From assembly GCA_900769975.1 (NCBI GenBank), contig CAAGIR010000107.1, positions 1 to 12,946 on the forward strand: DNA of 12,946 nt, in the 5' to 3' direction. The position numbers and the translations under genes are program-made. Source of the DNA: Spirochaetia bacterium (GTDB lineage: Bacteria > Spirochaetota > Spirochaetia > Treponematales > Treponemataceae). Positions 7,998 through 12,946 of the stretch are shown here, piece after piece. Every line of letters starts with the position of its first letter. Positions within the stretch are counted from its first letter, which is position 1. The notes below the pieces were generated by a model. That model did not search any database, was not told the DNA's origin, and saw nothing but the letters and a program-made list of their open reading frames with translations.

Positions 7998-9350
7998 TTA
8001 TTTTGTGCGGATGTATTTGTGAGTTACCTGATTGACTTCTACAGGCGGAAGTTCCAGCGGTGTATTTGTAATGAGTTTTATTTCTTTTCCTTCCTTGATT
8101 TTGATTGTTGGCTTTATATCAAGTGCTTTATCCAGAATTTTATTTCCGATTTTTGATGCTTCGGAATAAACATCTGTCATAGAGTTTTGAAGATATTCGT
8201 TTTTTTCTGAATTTATGTTATTTGCAACTTCTGTCTGAATGATTGAAAAAACTGCAACAAGCCCCAGGGCTTTCATCGTTTCAAAAGGGTGATTTGAAAC
8301 ATTTCCCTTATATCCGCTTGCACCCTGTGCATTCACACCGTTCATATTTCCAAGCTGAACGCGATAATTGTCCGGGCGGATTAAAAGATTCCAGGCAACC
8401 TGAACCTGGTTCTGTCCGTAGCTTACAGATGAATTGTAGGTTGCAAAAAGCAAAGAACCTTCTGGGATCAAAAGATATTTGTGGTTATATGATGAATAGA
8501 CATTTTCAGTTACCCTTGCAATGACAACACCTGGATTATCGGTATTGATTGCCGTTACGAGTGCGCCTGAAATTATCGTTCCGTCCCAGAGGGAGCACTC
8601 GCTCAGATATTCGCCGTTTCCTGCAATGCCACTTGAAGTATTGAAAAAGCCTGTTTTGCTGTCGGAAACATTCTGGTTTGTTCCTGTTCCGTAAATCTGA
8701 TTTTGCAGGGCTTGCGTTCTCTGCATCTGCTGAGCGATGTATTCTTCCTTGCTCATTTTTGTCTGGTTTCCGTTGATAATCGAAGAAATGGAATCCGAAT
8801 ATGAGCCTGTATTTTTGTAGTCAGAACCGATTATGCCTTCGATTTTTCGCGGCGATTTTGAATTTCTCGTATCGGGTCTGTCGCTTCCTGAGCTTGAAAT
8901 TGAGCCGACTCTTGAAACCGGTGCTTCACCTGCCGGATTCTGCTTTGGAAGTTGTAATTCTTGCGGAAGGGAAGCCAGGGCATCTTCAACAGAATCTTCC
9001 GGTTTTTCCACATTCTCTTCATCGCTTTTACCCAGACTGTTTTTTTCATTTTTTGAAGGGGATACAACAGCCGGTTCTTTAAATTCGACTGTTGTTTTTG
9101 TTCCGGCTTTGTCGAGTTCATTCGATTCTGATTTTTTCTTTTTTCCGCCGGAAAGGTTCATTGCGACAAATACAATCAGGAAAATGACTGCACAGGCAAT
9201 CAGAATGATAGCCATAATGTTTCCGGTATTTACCTGCCGTGCAGCGTTTTCTTCCTCCGGTACACCAAGCTCTTCTTCCTCATCATCAAGCAGATCATCA
9301 GATATTTCCGGCATATTATCCTGGGTTTCAATTTCATCTTCCTCAGTCAA
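7998..9350 (-). CDS. trbI: TrbI/VirB10-like T4SS core-complex protein
   Basis: A 450-residue VirB10 homologue, the subunit that spans from inner to outer membrane and links ATP-driven events to the outer-membrane pore. Residues 1-40 are acidic and cytoplasmic, 45-66 form one transmembrane helix, and about 70-230 is a low-complexity Ser/Pro/Lys/Glu linker. Residues 245-430 are the conserved beta-barrel domain, with the recognisable series WDGTIISGALVTAIN, ENVYSS…YLLIPEGS, TYNSSVSYGQNQVQVAW and IKPTIKIKEGKEI. The start is TTG, supported by a strong AAGGAGG six bases upstream; the next in-frame Met is residue 13. The TTG overlaps the trbG stop by eight bases, so translational coupling is likely. 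Length is normal for the family. Confidence 0.93.
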   Translation of the reverse strand: MTEEDEIETQDNMPEISDDLLDDEEEELGVPEEENAARQVNTGNIMAIILIACAVIFLIVFVAMNLSGGKKKKSESNELDKAGTKTTVEFKEPAVVSPSKNEKNSLGKSDEENVEKPEDSVEDALASLPQELQLPKQNPAGEAPVSRVGSISSSGSDRPDTRNSKSPRKIEGIIGSDYKNTGSYSDSISSIINGNQTKMSKEEYIAQQMQRTQALQNQIYGTGTNQNVSDSKTGFFNTSSGIAGNGEYLSECSLWDGTIISGALVTAINTDNPGVVIARVTENVYSSYNHKYLLIPEGSLLFATYNSSVSYGQNQVQVAWNLLIRPDNYRVQLGNMNGVNAQGASGYKGNVSNHPFETMKALGLVAVFSIIQTEVANNINSEKNEYLQNSMTDVYSEASKIGNKILDKALDIKPTIKIKEGKEIKLITNTPLELPPVEVNQVTHKYIRTK

Positions 9351-10380
9351 TGGAAACCTCCTTTGAAACCTTTGTCTTCTTTTTTTCGATGATGACTTTT
9401 TCTTTTCCGAGCTTTAGCGTAAGTTTGTTTATAAGACGGGGAACTACAAAAACATTTTTATGAACTGAATAATTTACTATTTCGTTTTTCTCGTTGAAGA
9501 GTATGGGAAGTTTTTTCTGCAAAACAATATCGTCTACCTGAATGTAAGTGGATTTTCCGTCATCATAGATACGCTTTGGAAGAAATTCCGGCTTTTTGAA
9601 GCGGCTGTATTTGATTTTATAGTCAAACGAAAGAAATTCTGGATTTGTTATGTGAAGAAAATCGCTTACGATTTCGCGTCCTTCTGTTTCGTCCTGCTTT
9701 TTTACCCAGGTATTTTTTTCTTCTGGATAGGTGAACTTGACCATTGCCATATATGTGTCAGAGAAAGAAAGTAGCCTGAAATGATATGTTCTTCTGTCTG
9801 TAATGATTACAAGAGTTGAATCAAGTTTTGAATATGCCGGCTTGATGAAAAACCTCTGCACTTTCTGTCCTGTTTTTGTGTCGATGGATGCTCCTGCCGT
9901 AAGTTCCCATACGGACTCGTCTTCAGAAAGAAGCGGTGGAGATTGTAGAATTTCGCCCGGCTCAAGAATAATGTCAGTAAGGTGATAAGGCTGTGCGTAG
10001 ACTTCATAGACAAAATTTTCGTTGTACTGATAATAGAACGTGCCGTTTTTGTACTGTTCAGGTTTTTTTGTGGCACGCTTCTGGCTGTCAAGAACGGCAT
10101 CTTTTCCGCTGAGATTCGGCTTGTCCAGAGGAGAAGTCTTGCTCTCGGGAACATAAACAGGTTTGTCTACAAAAACTATGGTACTTTCGATGTCCTGCTG
10201 TTTCAGTTCTTCCTGAACGACAAAGCCTCTTTCTTCCGCTTCAATCTGTTCAAGTTCTTCTTCAATTGTTCTGGCAGACGAAGCCGTTTCAAAAACATTT
10301 GCCTCTTCCATATTCTTAACGGTGGCGCAGGAAGCAAATATTATTCCTGCTGAAATAAAAGTAAAAATAAGCTTTTTCAT
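9343..10380 (-). CDS. trbG: TrbG/VirB9-like T4SS core-complex protein with its own lipobox
   Basis: A 345-residue VirB9 homologue, a periplasmic and outer-membrane part of the conjugation channel. I start it at ATG 10380 and not at the in-frame TTG 10392, because GGAG lies six bases before the ATG and overlaps the TTG codon. Residues 1-18 are a lipoprotein signal peptide ending in FASC (Cys 18). Residues 30-110 are charged and probably disordered. The N-terminal VirB9 domain (about 118-220) shows YEVYAQPYHLTDIILEPGE and VIITDRRTYHFRLLS. The C-terminal domain (about 250-332) shows IYDDGKSTYIQV, LPILF and VNYSVHKNVFVVPRL, which match the TrbG/CagX pattern well. It lies 38 bp after trbF and overlaps trbI. 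In many systems the lipid anchor is supplied by a separate VirB7; here VirB9 appears to carry it itself. Confidence 0.92.
   Translation of the reverse strand: MKKLIFTFISAGIIFASCATVKNMEEANVFETASSARTIEEELEQIEAEERGFVVQEELKQQDIESTIVFVDKPVYVPESKTSPLDKPNLSGKDAVLDSQKRATKKPEQYKNGTFYYQYNENFVYEVYAQPYHLTDIILEPGEILQSPPLLSEDESVWELTAGASIDTKTGQKVQRFFIKPAYSKLDSTLVIITDRRTYHFRLLSFSDTYMAMVKFTYPEEKNTWVKKQDETEGREIVSDFLHITNPEFLSFDYKIKYSRFKKPEFLPKRIYDDGKSTYIQVDDIVLQKKLPILFNEKNEIVNYSVHKNVFVVPRLINKLTLKLGKEKVIIEKKKTKVSKEVSID
9357..9363 (-). promoter_or_regulatory. Strong Shine-Dalgarno site deciding the TTG start of trbI
   Basis: AAGGAGG on the minus strand lies six bases before TTG 9350 and within the 3' end of trbG. 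There is no ATG at this spacing, so the rare TTG start is the best choice. Confidence 0.8.
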
Positions 10381-10386
10381 GTTGTA

Positions 10387-10390
10387 CTCC
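10387..10390 (-). promoter_or_regulatory. Shine-Dalgarno site deciding the ATG start of trbG
   Basis: GGAG on the minus strand is six bases upstream of ATG 10380. It excludes the longer TTG reading at 10392, whose codon lies directly against this site. Confidence 0.75.
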
Positions 10391-10418
10391 AATAATATGC
10401 TTGTACTGTAATTTGATT

Positions 10419-11123
10419 TTAATTTGAAATGTTTTTCCTGGTGATTCGCTTCATATCAAAACCTGTGATGTAAATTCCAAGATAGTTGGTTTCAATATCT
10501 TCTTTTGAAGGCTTCAAAGTTTTGACGGAAATAACGGCACGGTAGACTTCATCATCTGTAATCCGTCCGTCAAGAAGCCTTGTTATAAGGCGGTAGTCAA
10601 TTTGATATGAATCATTGGAAAGCTTTAACGGATCTTCTGTTTCAAAGACTACTTCTTTTGTTTTCGTTCCAAAATCAGCGTAAGGATTGTTTTCTTTGAT
10701 TAAAGAAGAATACTTGCTTGCAGTGACAGAAGTAAGGATGTGGTAGATTTCATTGACATTATTCTTCATTACCTGCTTGTCTGTGGAAACAGTGTTATAG
10801 AGAGTGATGAACTTTTTTACCTGAGCGGTCATCGCTTTTTCAGGAACTTGAAAGCCTTCATAGTTTTTCCGTGAAACTTCTCCAATGTAATGAGTTTCAC
10901 CAAAATCGTTCATTGTGATGAGGACAGGAACTGTATCAGGAAGACTTACTGCATAAAAAGTAACCGCAATGGAAAGCAGAAATGAAATGACCGCGACAAC
11001 TACAATGAATTTGAGAAGCCGGTTTTCTTTTATAACCTGGCCGCAAATAAAATCAAAATGCTGAAGCTGCGGATTGAAAGGAGTTTCATTAGTTCCCTTT
11101 GGCAGGAACACTTTTGAACTCAT
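10419..11123 (-). CDS. trbF: TrbF/VirB8-like T4SS inner-membrane protein
   Basis: A 234-residue bitopic inner-membrane protein of the VirB8 family, an assembly factor that contacts VirB9 and VirB10. A cytoplasmic N-terminus (1-36) is followed by one transmembrane helix (about 37-58) and a periplasmic NTF2-like domain. Family features visible are TVSTDKQVMKNNVNEIY (111-127), IKENNPYADFG (142-152), a central sheet around YQIDYRLITR, and the closing LGIYITGFDMKRI (215-227), which corresponds to the NPLGIYVTDFSW ending of TrbF. Length is typical. ATG 11123 has AAGGAGA at 11128-11134. It is the first gene after a strong promoter and heads the operon. Confidence 0.92.
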   Translation of the reverse strand: MSSKVFLPKGTNETPFNPQLQHFDFICGQVIKENRLLKFIVVVAVISFLLSIAVTFYAVSLPDTVPVLITMNDFGETHYIGEVSRKNYEGFQVPEKAMTAQVKKFITLYNTVSTDKQVMKNNVNEIYHILTSVTASKYSSLIKENNPYADFGTKTKEVVFETEDPLKLSNDSYQIDYRLITRLLDGRITDDEVYRAVISVKTLKPSKEDIETNYLGIYITGFDMKRITRKNISN

Positions 11124-11136
11124 TGTATCTCCTTCT

Positions 11137-11149
11137 GGGCAGGACTATA
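11137..11149 (-). other. Candidate nic-like sequence (weak)
   Basis: On the minus strand TATAGTCCTGCCC contains TCCTGCCC, which is shared with the RP4 (MOBP) nic region TATCCTGCCC. It lies between the relaxase and trbF and next to the palindrome at 11185-11200. A match this short could be chance, and I see no further oriT structure. Confidence 0.2.
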
Positions 11150-11162
11150 CTTTAATCAACTA

Positions 11163-11191
11163 AGAATAAAAAATATACGGCTTTTTGTCAA
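11163..11191 (-). promoter_or_regulatory. Sigma70-like promoter of the trbF-led operon
   Basis: On the minus strand a perfect -35 TTGACA (11191-11186) and a -10 TATTCT (11168-11163) are separated by exactly 17 bases, with an A/T-rich spacer. The expected transcription start is about 30-35 bases before the trbF ATG, which leaves a leader carrying the AAGGAGA site. No terminator or second strong promoter is seen before the end of the repeat lipoprotein, so this is probably the main promoter for all five genes. Confidence 0.75.
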
Positions 11192-11200
11192 TATTGCCAA
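11185..11200. promoter_or_regulatory. Palindrome overlapping the -35 box: candidate operator
   Basis: TTGTCAATATTGCCAA is a 16-bp inverted repeat with one mismatched pair around a perfect CAATATTG core. It covers the -35 hexamer of the trbF promoter, the position where a repressor would block RNA polymerase. No regulator gene is visible in the window. A role as an accessory-protein site in oriT is the alternative. Confidence 0.45.
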
Positions 11201-11234
11201 ATGTGCATTTTTCAAATTGGTGTAAACACAAAAA

Positions 11235-12266
11235 CTATCTTTCAATATCCCTCTGTCTTCTTCTGTCAATTAAGACAATATCCTTGTCTGTAATCTGCTT
11301 GCTTAGTTTTCTGTCACCGCCGGAAATACGAACATTTTTGCCGGAAAGATTCTGTTTTTGAATTTTCCAGACAGGAACATAAATTCTCCTGTTTCCGTCA
11401 TTTATTACAAGGGCATTATTCCAGGATTCGTCTTTGTCAAAGGTAATTACTTTTTCAACTCTGCCTTTTACTTCGCCGCCTGAATATAGTTCCAGAGGAA
11501 TGCCATTTTCTGATGAAAGATATTCGGTCAAGTACGAATTGTAACGACCGGCCGCTATGAGCGTGTCTTTCCATTCCGGTTTGAGGGTGTAGATTTTCCC
11601 TTTTTTTTCTGCAAGGTTGATTTTTGAAAGATACGCAAGCCTGTTCAAAAGGGCAGGGGAAAGGAAAAACTCGTAAAGGGCATTTTGTTTCTGTTCGATT
11701 TTTGAGTCCAGTTCAGTCCATCTTGCCGCAGAAAAAAGCCCTTTTTTGACAGCATTTATTTCTTCGGCAGTGCGTTTTCCGAGAATGACAGTTAAATCAT
11801 CAGAAAGAATTTTTCTCATCGTTTCTTTTATCATCATTCTGTCGAAAAAAATGCGTTTTCCCATTTTGTCAGTTCCGTTGATTATAAGGTGGGCGTGTGG
11901 ATGCAGGGTATCAAGATGAATTGCTCCCTGCCAATAGAATTTGTACCCGGTTTTTTCTTCAATTTGTCTGATAAAAACTTTTAAAAGTGCTTCAAGGTCT
12001 GTATTGGGATTTTCCGGGCTTATGATGAATTTAAAATGGTGCGGACTGATGTGCTTTTCGTATTCACTGTCAGAAGTGCCGAATCGTTCTGGATTTTCAA
12101 GCCCTGTTTCTTTTCCCTTTTGAATCATATAATTTTTACGGTAACGGTTATGCGATTTTAAATCGTGTCCGATTATCGCTTTAAAAGTACACCGCTGGTT
12201 TCTGCTTGTTTTGTAATTTGACTTTGTTCTTTCGCTTCCCTTGGAAAAGTCGGCCGGTTTTTGCAT
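11235..12266 (-). CDS. HUH relaxase, DUF3363/MOBP-like (short form)
   Basis: A 343-residue DNA relaxase predicted to nick oriT, form a tyrosyl-DNA link and pilot the transferred strand. Motifs run in the expected order: a Tyr region SHNRYRKNYMIQKGKE (candidate catalytic Tyr 42, possibly 46), HHFKFIISPEN (76-86), the metal-binding HPHAH (122-126, the HUH motif), then FFDRMMIKETMRKILSDDL and LGKRTAEEI (162-170). These parallel DUF3363 relaxases, with HQFRFIVSPED, HPHTHIVIRGKD and LGPRTELEI at the same places. The C-terminal part (about 264-315) resembles the GRV…YVIVDG strand-rich segment of that family. It is short, since many relatives have 550-700 residues. ATG 12266 has AGGA six bases upstream, but the frame stays open upstream to 12456 (see separate entry). 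It precedes the T4SS operon by 111 bp and has no clear terminator. Confidence 0.85.
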   Translation of the reverse strand: MQKPADFSKGSERTKSNYKTSRNQRCTFKAIIGHDLKSHNRYRKNYMIQKGKETGLENPERFGTSDSEYEKHISPHHFKFIISPENPNTDLEALLKVFIRQIEEKTGYKFYWQGAIHLDTLHPHAHLIINGTDKMGKRIFFDRMMIKETMRKILSDDLTVILGKRTAEEINAVKKGLFSAARWTELDSKIEQKQNALYEFFLSPALLNRLAYLSKINLAEKKGKIYTLKPEWKDTLIAAGRYNSYLTEYLSSENGIPLELYSGGEVKGRVEKVITFDKDESWNNALVINDGNRRIYVPVWKIQKQNLSGKNVRISGGDRKLSKQITDKDIVLIDRRRQRDIER

Positions 12267-12455
12267 TCTTTTTCCTGAATGAGAACATTTTTTGAGAAGA
12301 TATTTTAGACAGGAAACATCGTCCTTTGCGAGAAAAGGCTTTTCCCATTCATAAAGATGAGGATTTCGATTTACACTGTCTTTTTTACTTCGAGGTGAAT
12401 CGAAAACAGAATTTAAGTTTTGTGGCTGAAAGTATTTGATAAATTTTCCCGGTTA
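12267..12455 (-). pseudogene. Open in-frame 5' extension of the relaxase without a start codon
   Basis: The relaxase frame continues without a stop for 62 codons upstream of ATG 12266, back to TAA 12453-12455. The stretch encodes a protein-like sequence that includes LYEWEKPFLAKDD and CLKYLLKKCSHSGKR. That last segment resembles the short helical element that precedes the Tyr motif in many DUF3363 relaxases. No ATG, GTG or TTG occurs in frame. It could be the remnant of a longer N-terminus whose start was lost by recombination or mutation, a 5' end read from a non-standard start (ATC/ATT), or untranslated leader. The SD before ATG 12266 means the shorter protein could still be made. Confidence 0.4.
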
Positions 12456-12566
12456 ATTACACCGTAGTTTTTATAGGAAGGATTTGTAGGTTAGCATAGC
12501 ACTTTGTTGAAAGAAGTGGAAGAGGGAACATAGAAAAAAATCAAAAAAAATGATAAAATAAAATTT
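12456..12566. other. Divergent intergenic region between relaxase and restriction enzyme
   Basis: This AT-rich region probably holds the promoters for both flanking genes. On the + strand there is a weak TTGAAA (12507-12512) with TAGAAA 18 bases on, and a TAAAAT (12554-12559) very close to the ATG at 12567. No clear minus-strand promoter, large inverted repeat or iteron set is visible. The + strand gene has no recognisable Shine-Dalgarno site directly before its ATG. Confidence 0.4.
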
Positions 12567-12946
12567 ATGACACAGACAGAACAAACAGCGGCTGCAAAAA
12601 ATTTCAGCGAAGAGTGGAGCGCCCGCGGAGACGAAAAGCAGGAAACTCAGCGTTTTTGGATTGGGCTTTTAGGTAATGTTTTGGGCATTCCTCAGGCGGC
12701 ATCTTACATTGAATTCGAAAAACGGGTTAAACTTTCGCATACAAGTTTTATTGACGGCTATATTCCCGAAACAAAAGTTCTTATCGAACAAAAATCCATT
12801 GACATTGACCTTGAAAAATCTTATGCACAGTCCGACGGCACAATGCTCACTCCATTCCAGCAGGCAAAAAGATATGCTTCGGAACTTCCCTACGATTTGC
12901 GTCCGCGCTGGATTGTCGTTTCAAATTTTGCAGAAATCCGCATTCA
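12567..12946 (+). CDS. MmeI-like type IIG/IIL restriction-methylation enzyme, N-terminus (partial)
   Basis: The first 126 residues of a gene that runs off the window. The opening FSEEWSARGDEKQETQRFWIGLLGNVLGI (13-41) is characteristic of single-chain restriction-methylation enzymes with an N-terminal PD-(D/E)xK nuclease fused to a gamma-class adenine methyltransferase and target-recognition domain. The nuclease triad is visible: Asp 63 in FIDGYI, then Glu 74 and Lys 76 in LIEQKS (D-X10-ExK), followed by TPFQQAKRYASELP and RWIVVSNFAEIRI, the usual final strand of this domain. The methyltransferase part lies beyond the edge. ATG 12567 is the first in-frame start after TAG 12531; no SD is seen. 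Its likely role is defence of the host or element. It is divergent from the relaxase. Confidence 0.85.
   Translation, partial: MTQTEQTAAAKNFSEEWSARGDEKQETQRFWIGLLGNVLGIPQAASYIEFEKRVKLSHTSFIDGYIPETKVLIEQKSIDIDLEKSYAQSDGTMLTPFQQAKRYASELPYDLRPRWIVVSNFAEIRI

Noticed and set aside
8833..9366. 177-codon open frame on the + strand
   Set aside because: It lies antisense to trbI, mirrors the low-complexity acidic and Ser-rich region, and its product is a Ser/Phe-rich shadow with no family features.
9982..10353. 123-codon + strand frame opposite trbG
   Set aside because: Phe-rich antisense shadow of a clear VirB9 gene, with no start context.
10381..10392. Longer trbG start at TTG 10392
   Set aside because: That codon abuts the GGAG site that serves ATG 10380. 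The signal peptide reads correctly (MKKLIF…) only from the ATG.
11219..11234. GTGTTTACAC inverted repeat after the relaxase stop as a terminator
   Set aside because: The arms are only four bases and no T run follows on the minus strand.

Overview
The window looks like part of an integrated conjugative or mobilisable island in a host-associated spirochaete, most likely Treponema-like. This is an inference. It rests on moderate AT-richness, two lipoprotein signal peptides with relaxed spirochaete-style lipoboxes (…FSSC, …FASC), and a giant lipoprotein made of Ig-like (BIG2) repeats. No rRNA or other taxonomic marker is present.

Layout. At the left edge is a possible gene tail on the + strand (1-65), then about 165 bp with no convincing gene. 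From 231 to 12266 everything is on the minus strand, so it is transcribed right to left. In that order come: a short DUF3363/MOBP-type HUH relaxase (11235-12266); a strong sigma70-like promoter with an overlapping palindrome (11163-11200); trbF/virB8 (10419-11123); trbG/virB9, itself a predicted lipoprotein (9343-10380); trbI/virB10 (7998-9350); a comM/yifB-type AAA+ ATPase (6258-7973); and a 1964-residue GTG-initiated lipoprotein with about 17 Ig-like repeats (287-6181). A rho-independent terminator overlaps the last stop codon (231-288). Divergently, at the right edge, the N-terminal 126 residues of an MmeI-like type IIG/IIL restriction-methylation enzyme are encoded (12567 to the edge).

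How the genes fit together. TrbF, TrbG and TrbI are the VirB8, VirB9 and VirB10 homologues. Together they form the inner-membrane-to-outer-membrane scaffold of a type IV secretion channel. The relaxase would nick and pilot the DNA strand. ComM is a hexameric branch-migration helicase known from natural transformation, and the repeat lipoprotein is a plausible surface or mating-contact protein. The spacing (8-bp overlap trbG/trbI, 24 bp trbI/comM, 76 bp comM/lipoprotein, no terminator until the end) and good Shine-Dalgarno sites suggest one operon, trbF-trbG-trbI-comM-lipoprotein, read from one promoter. The usual partners (VirB4/TrbE, VirB6/TrbL, VirB11, VirD4, TrbJ) are not in the window, and the relaxase sits where they would be expected.

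The most unusual points are the coupling of a core-complex-only T4SS module to ComM and a giant Ig-repeat lipoprotein, the lipidated VirB9, and the relaxase frame that stays open for 62 codons upstream of its ATG without a usable start.
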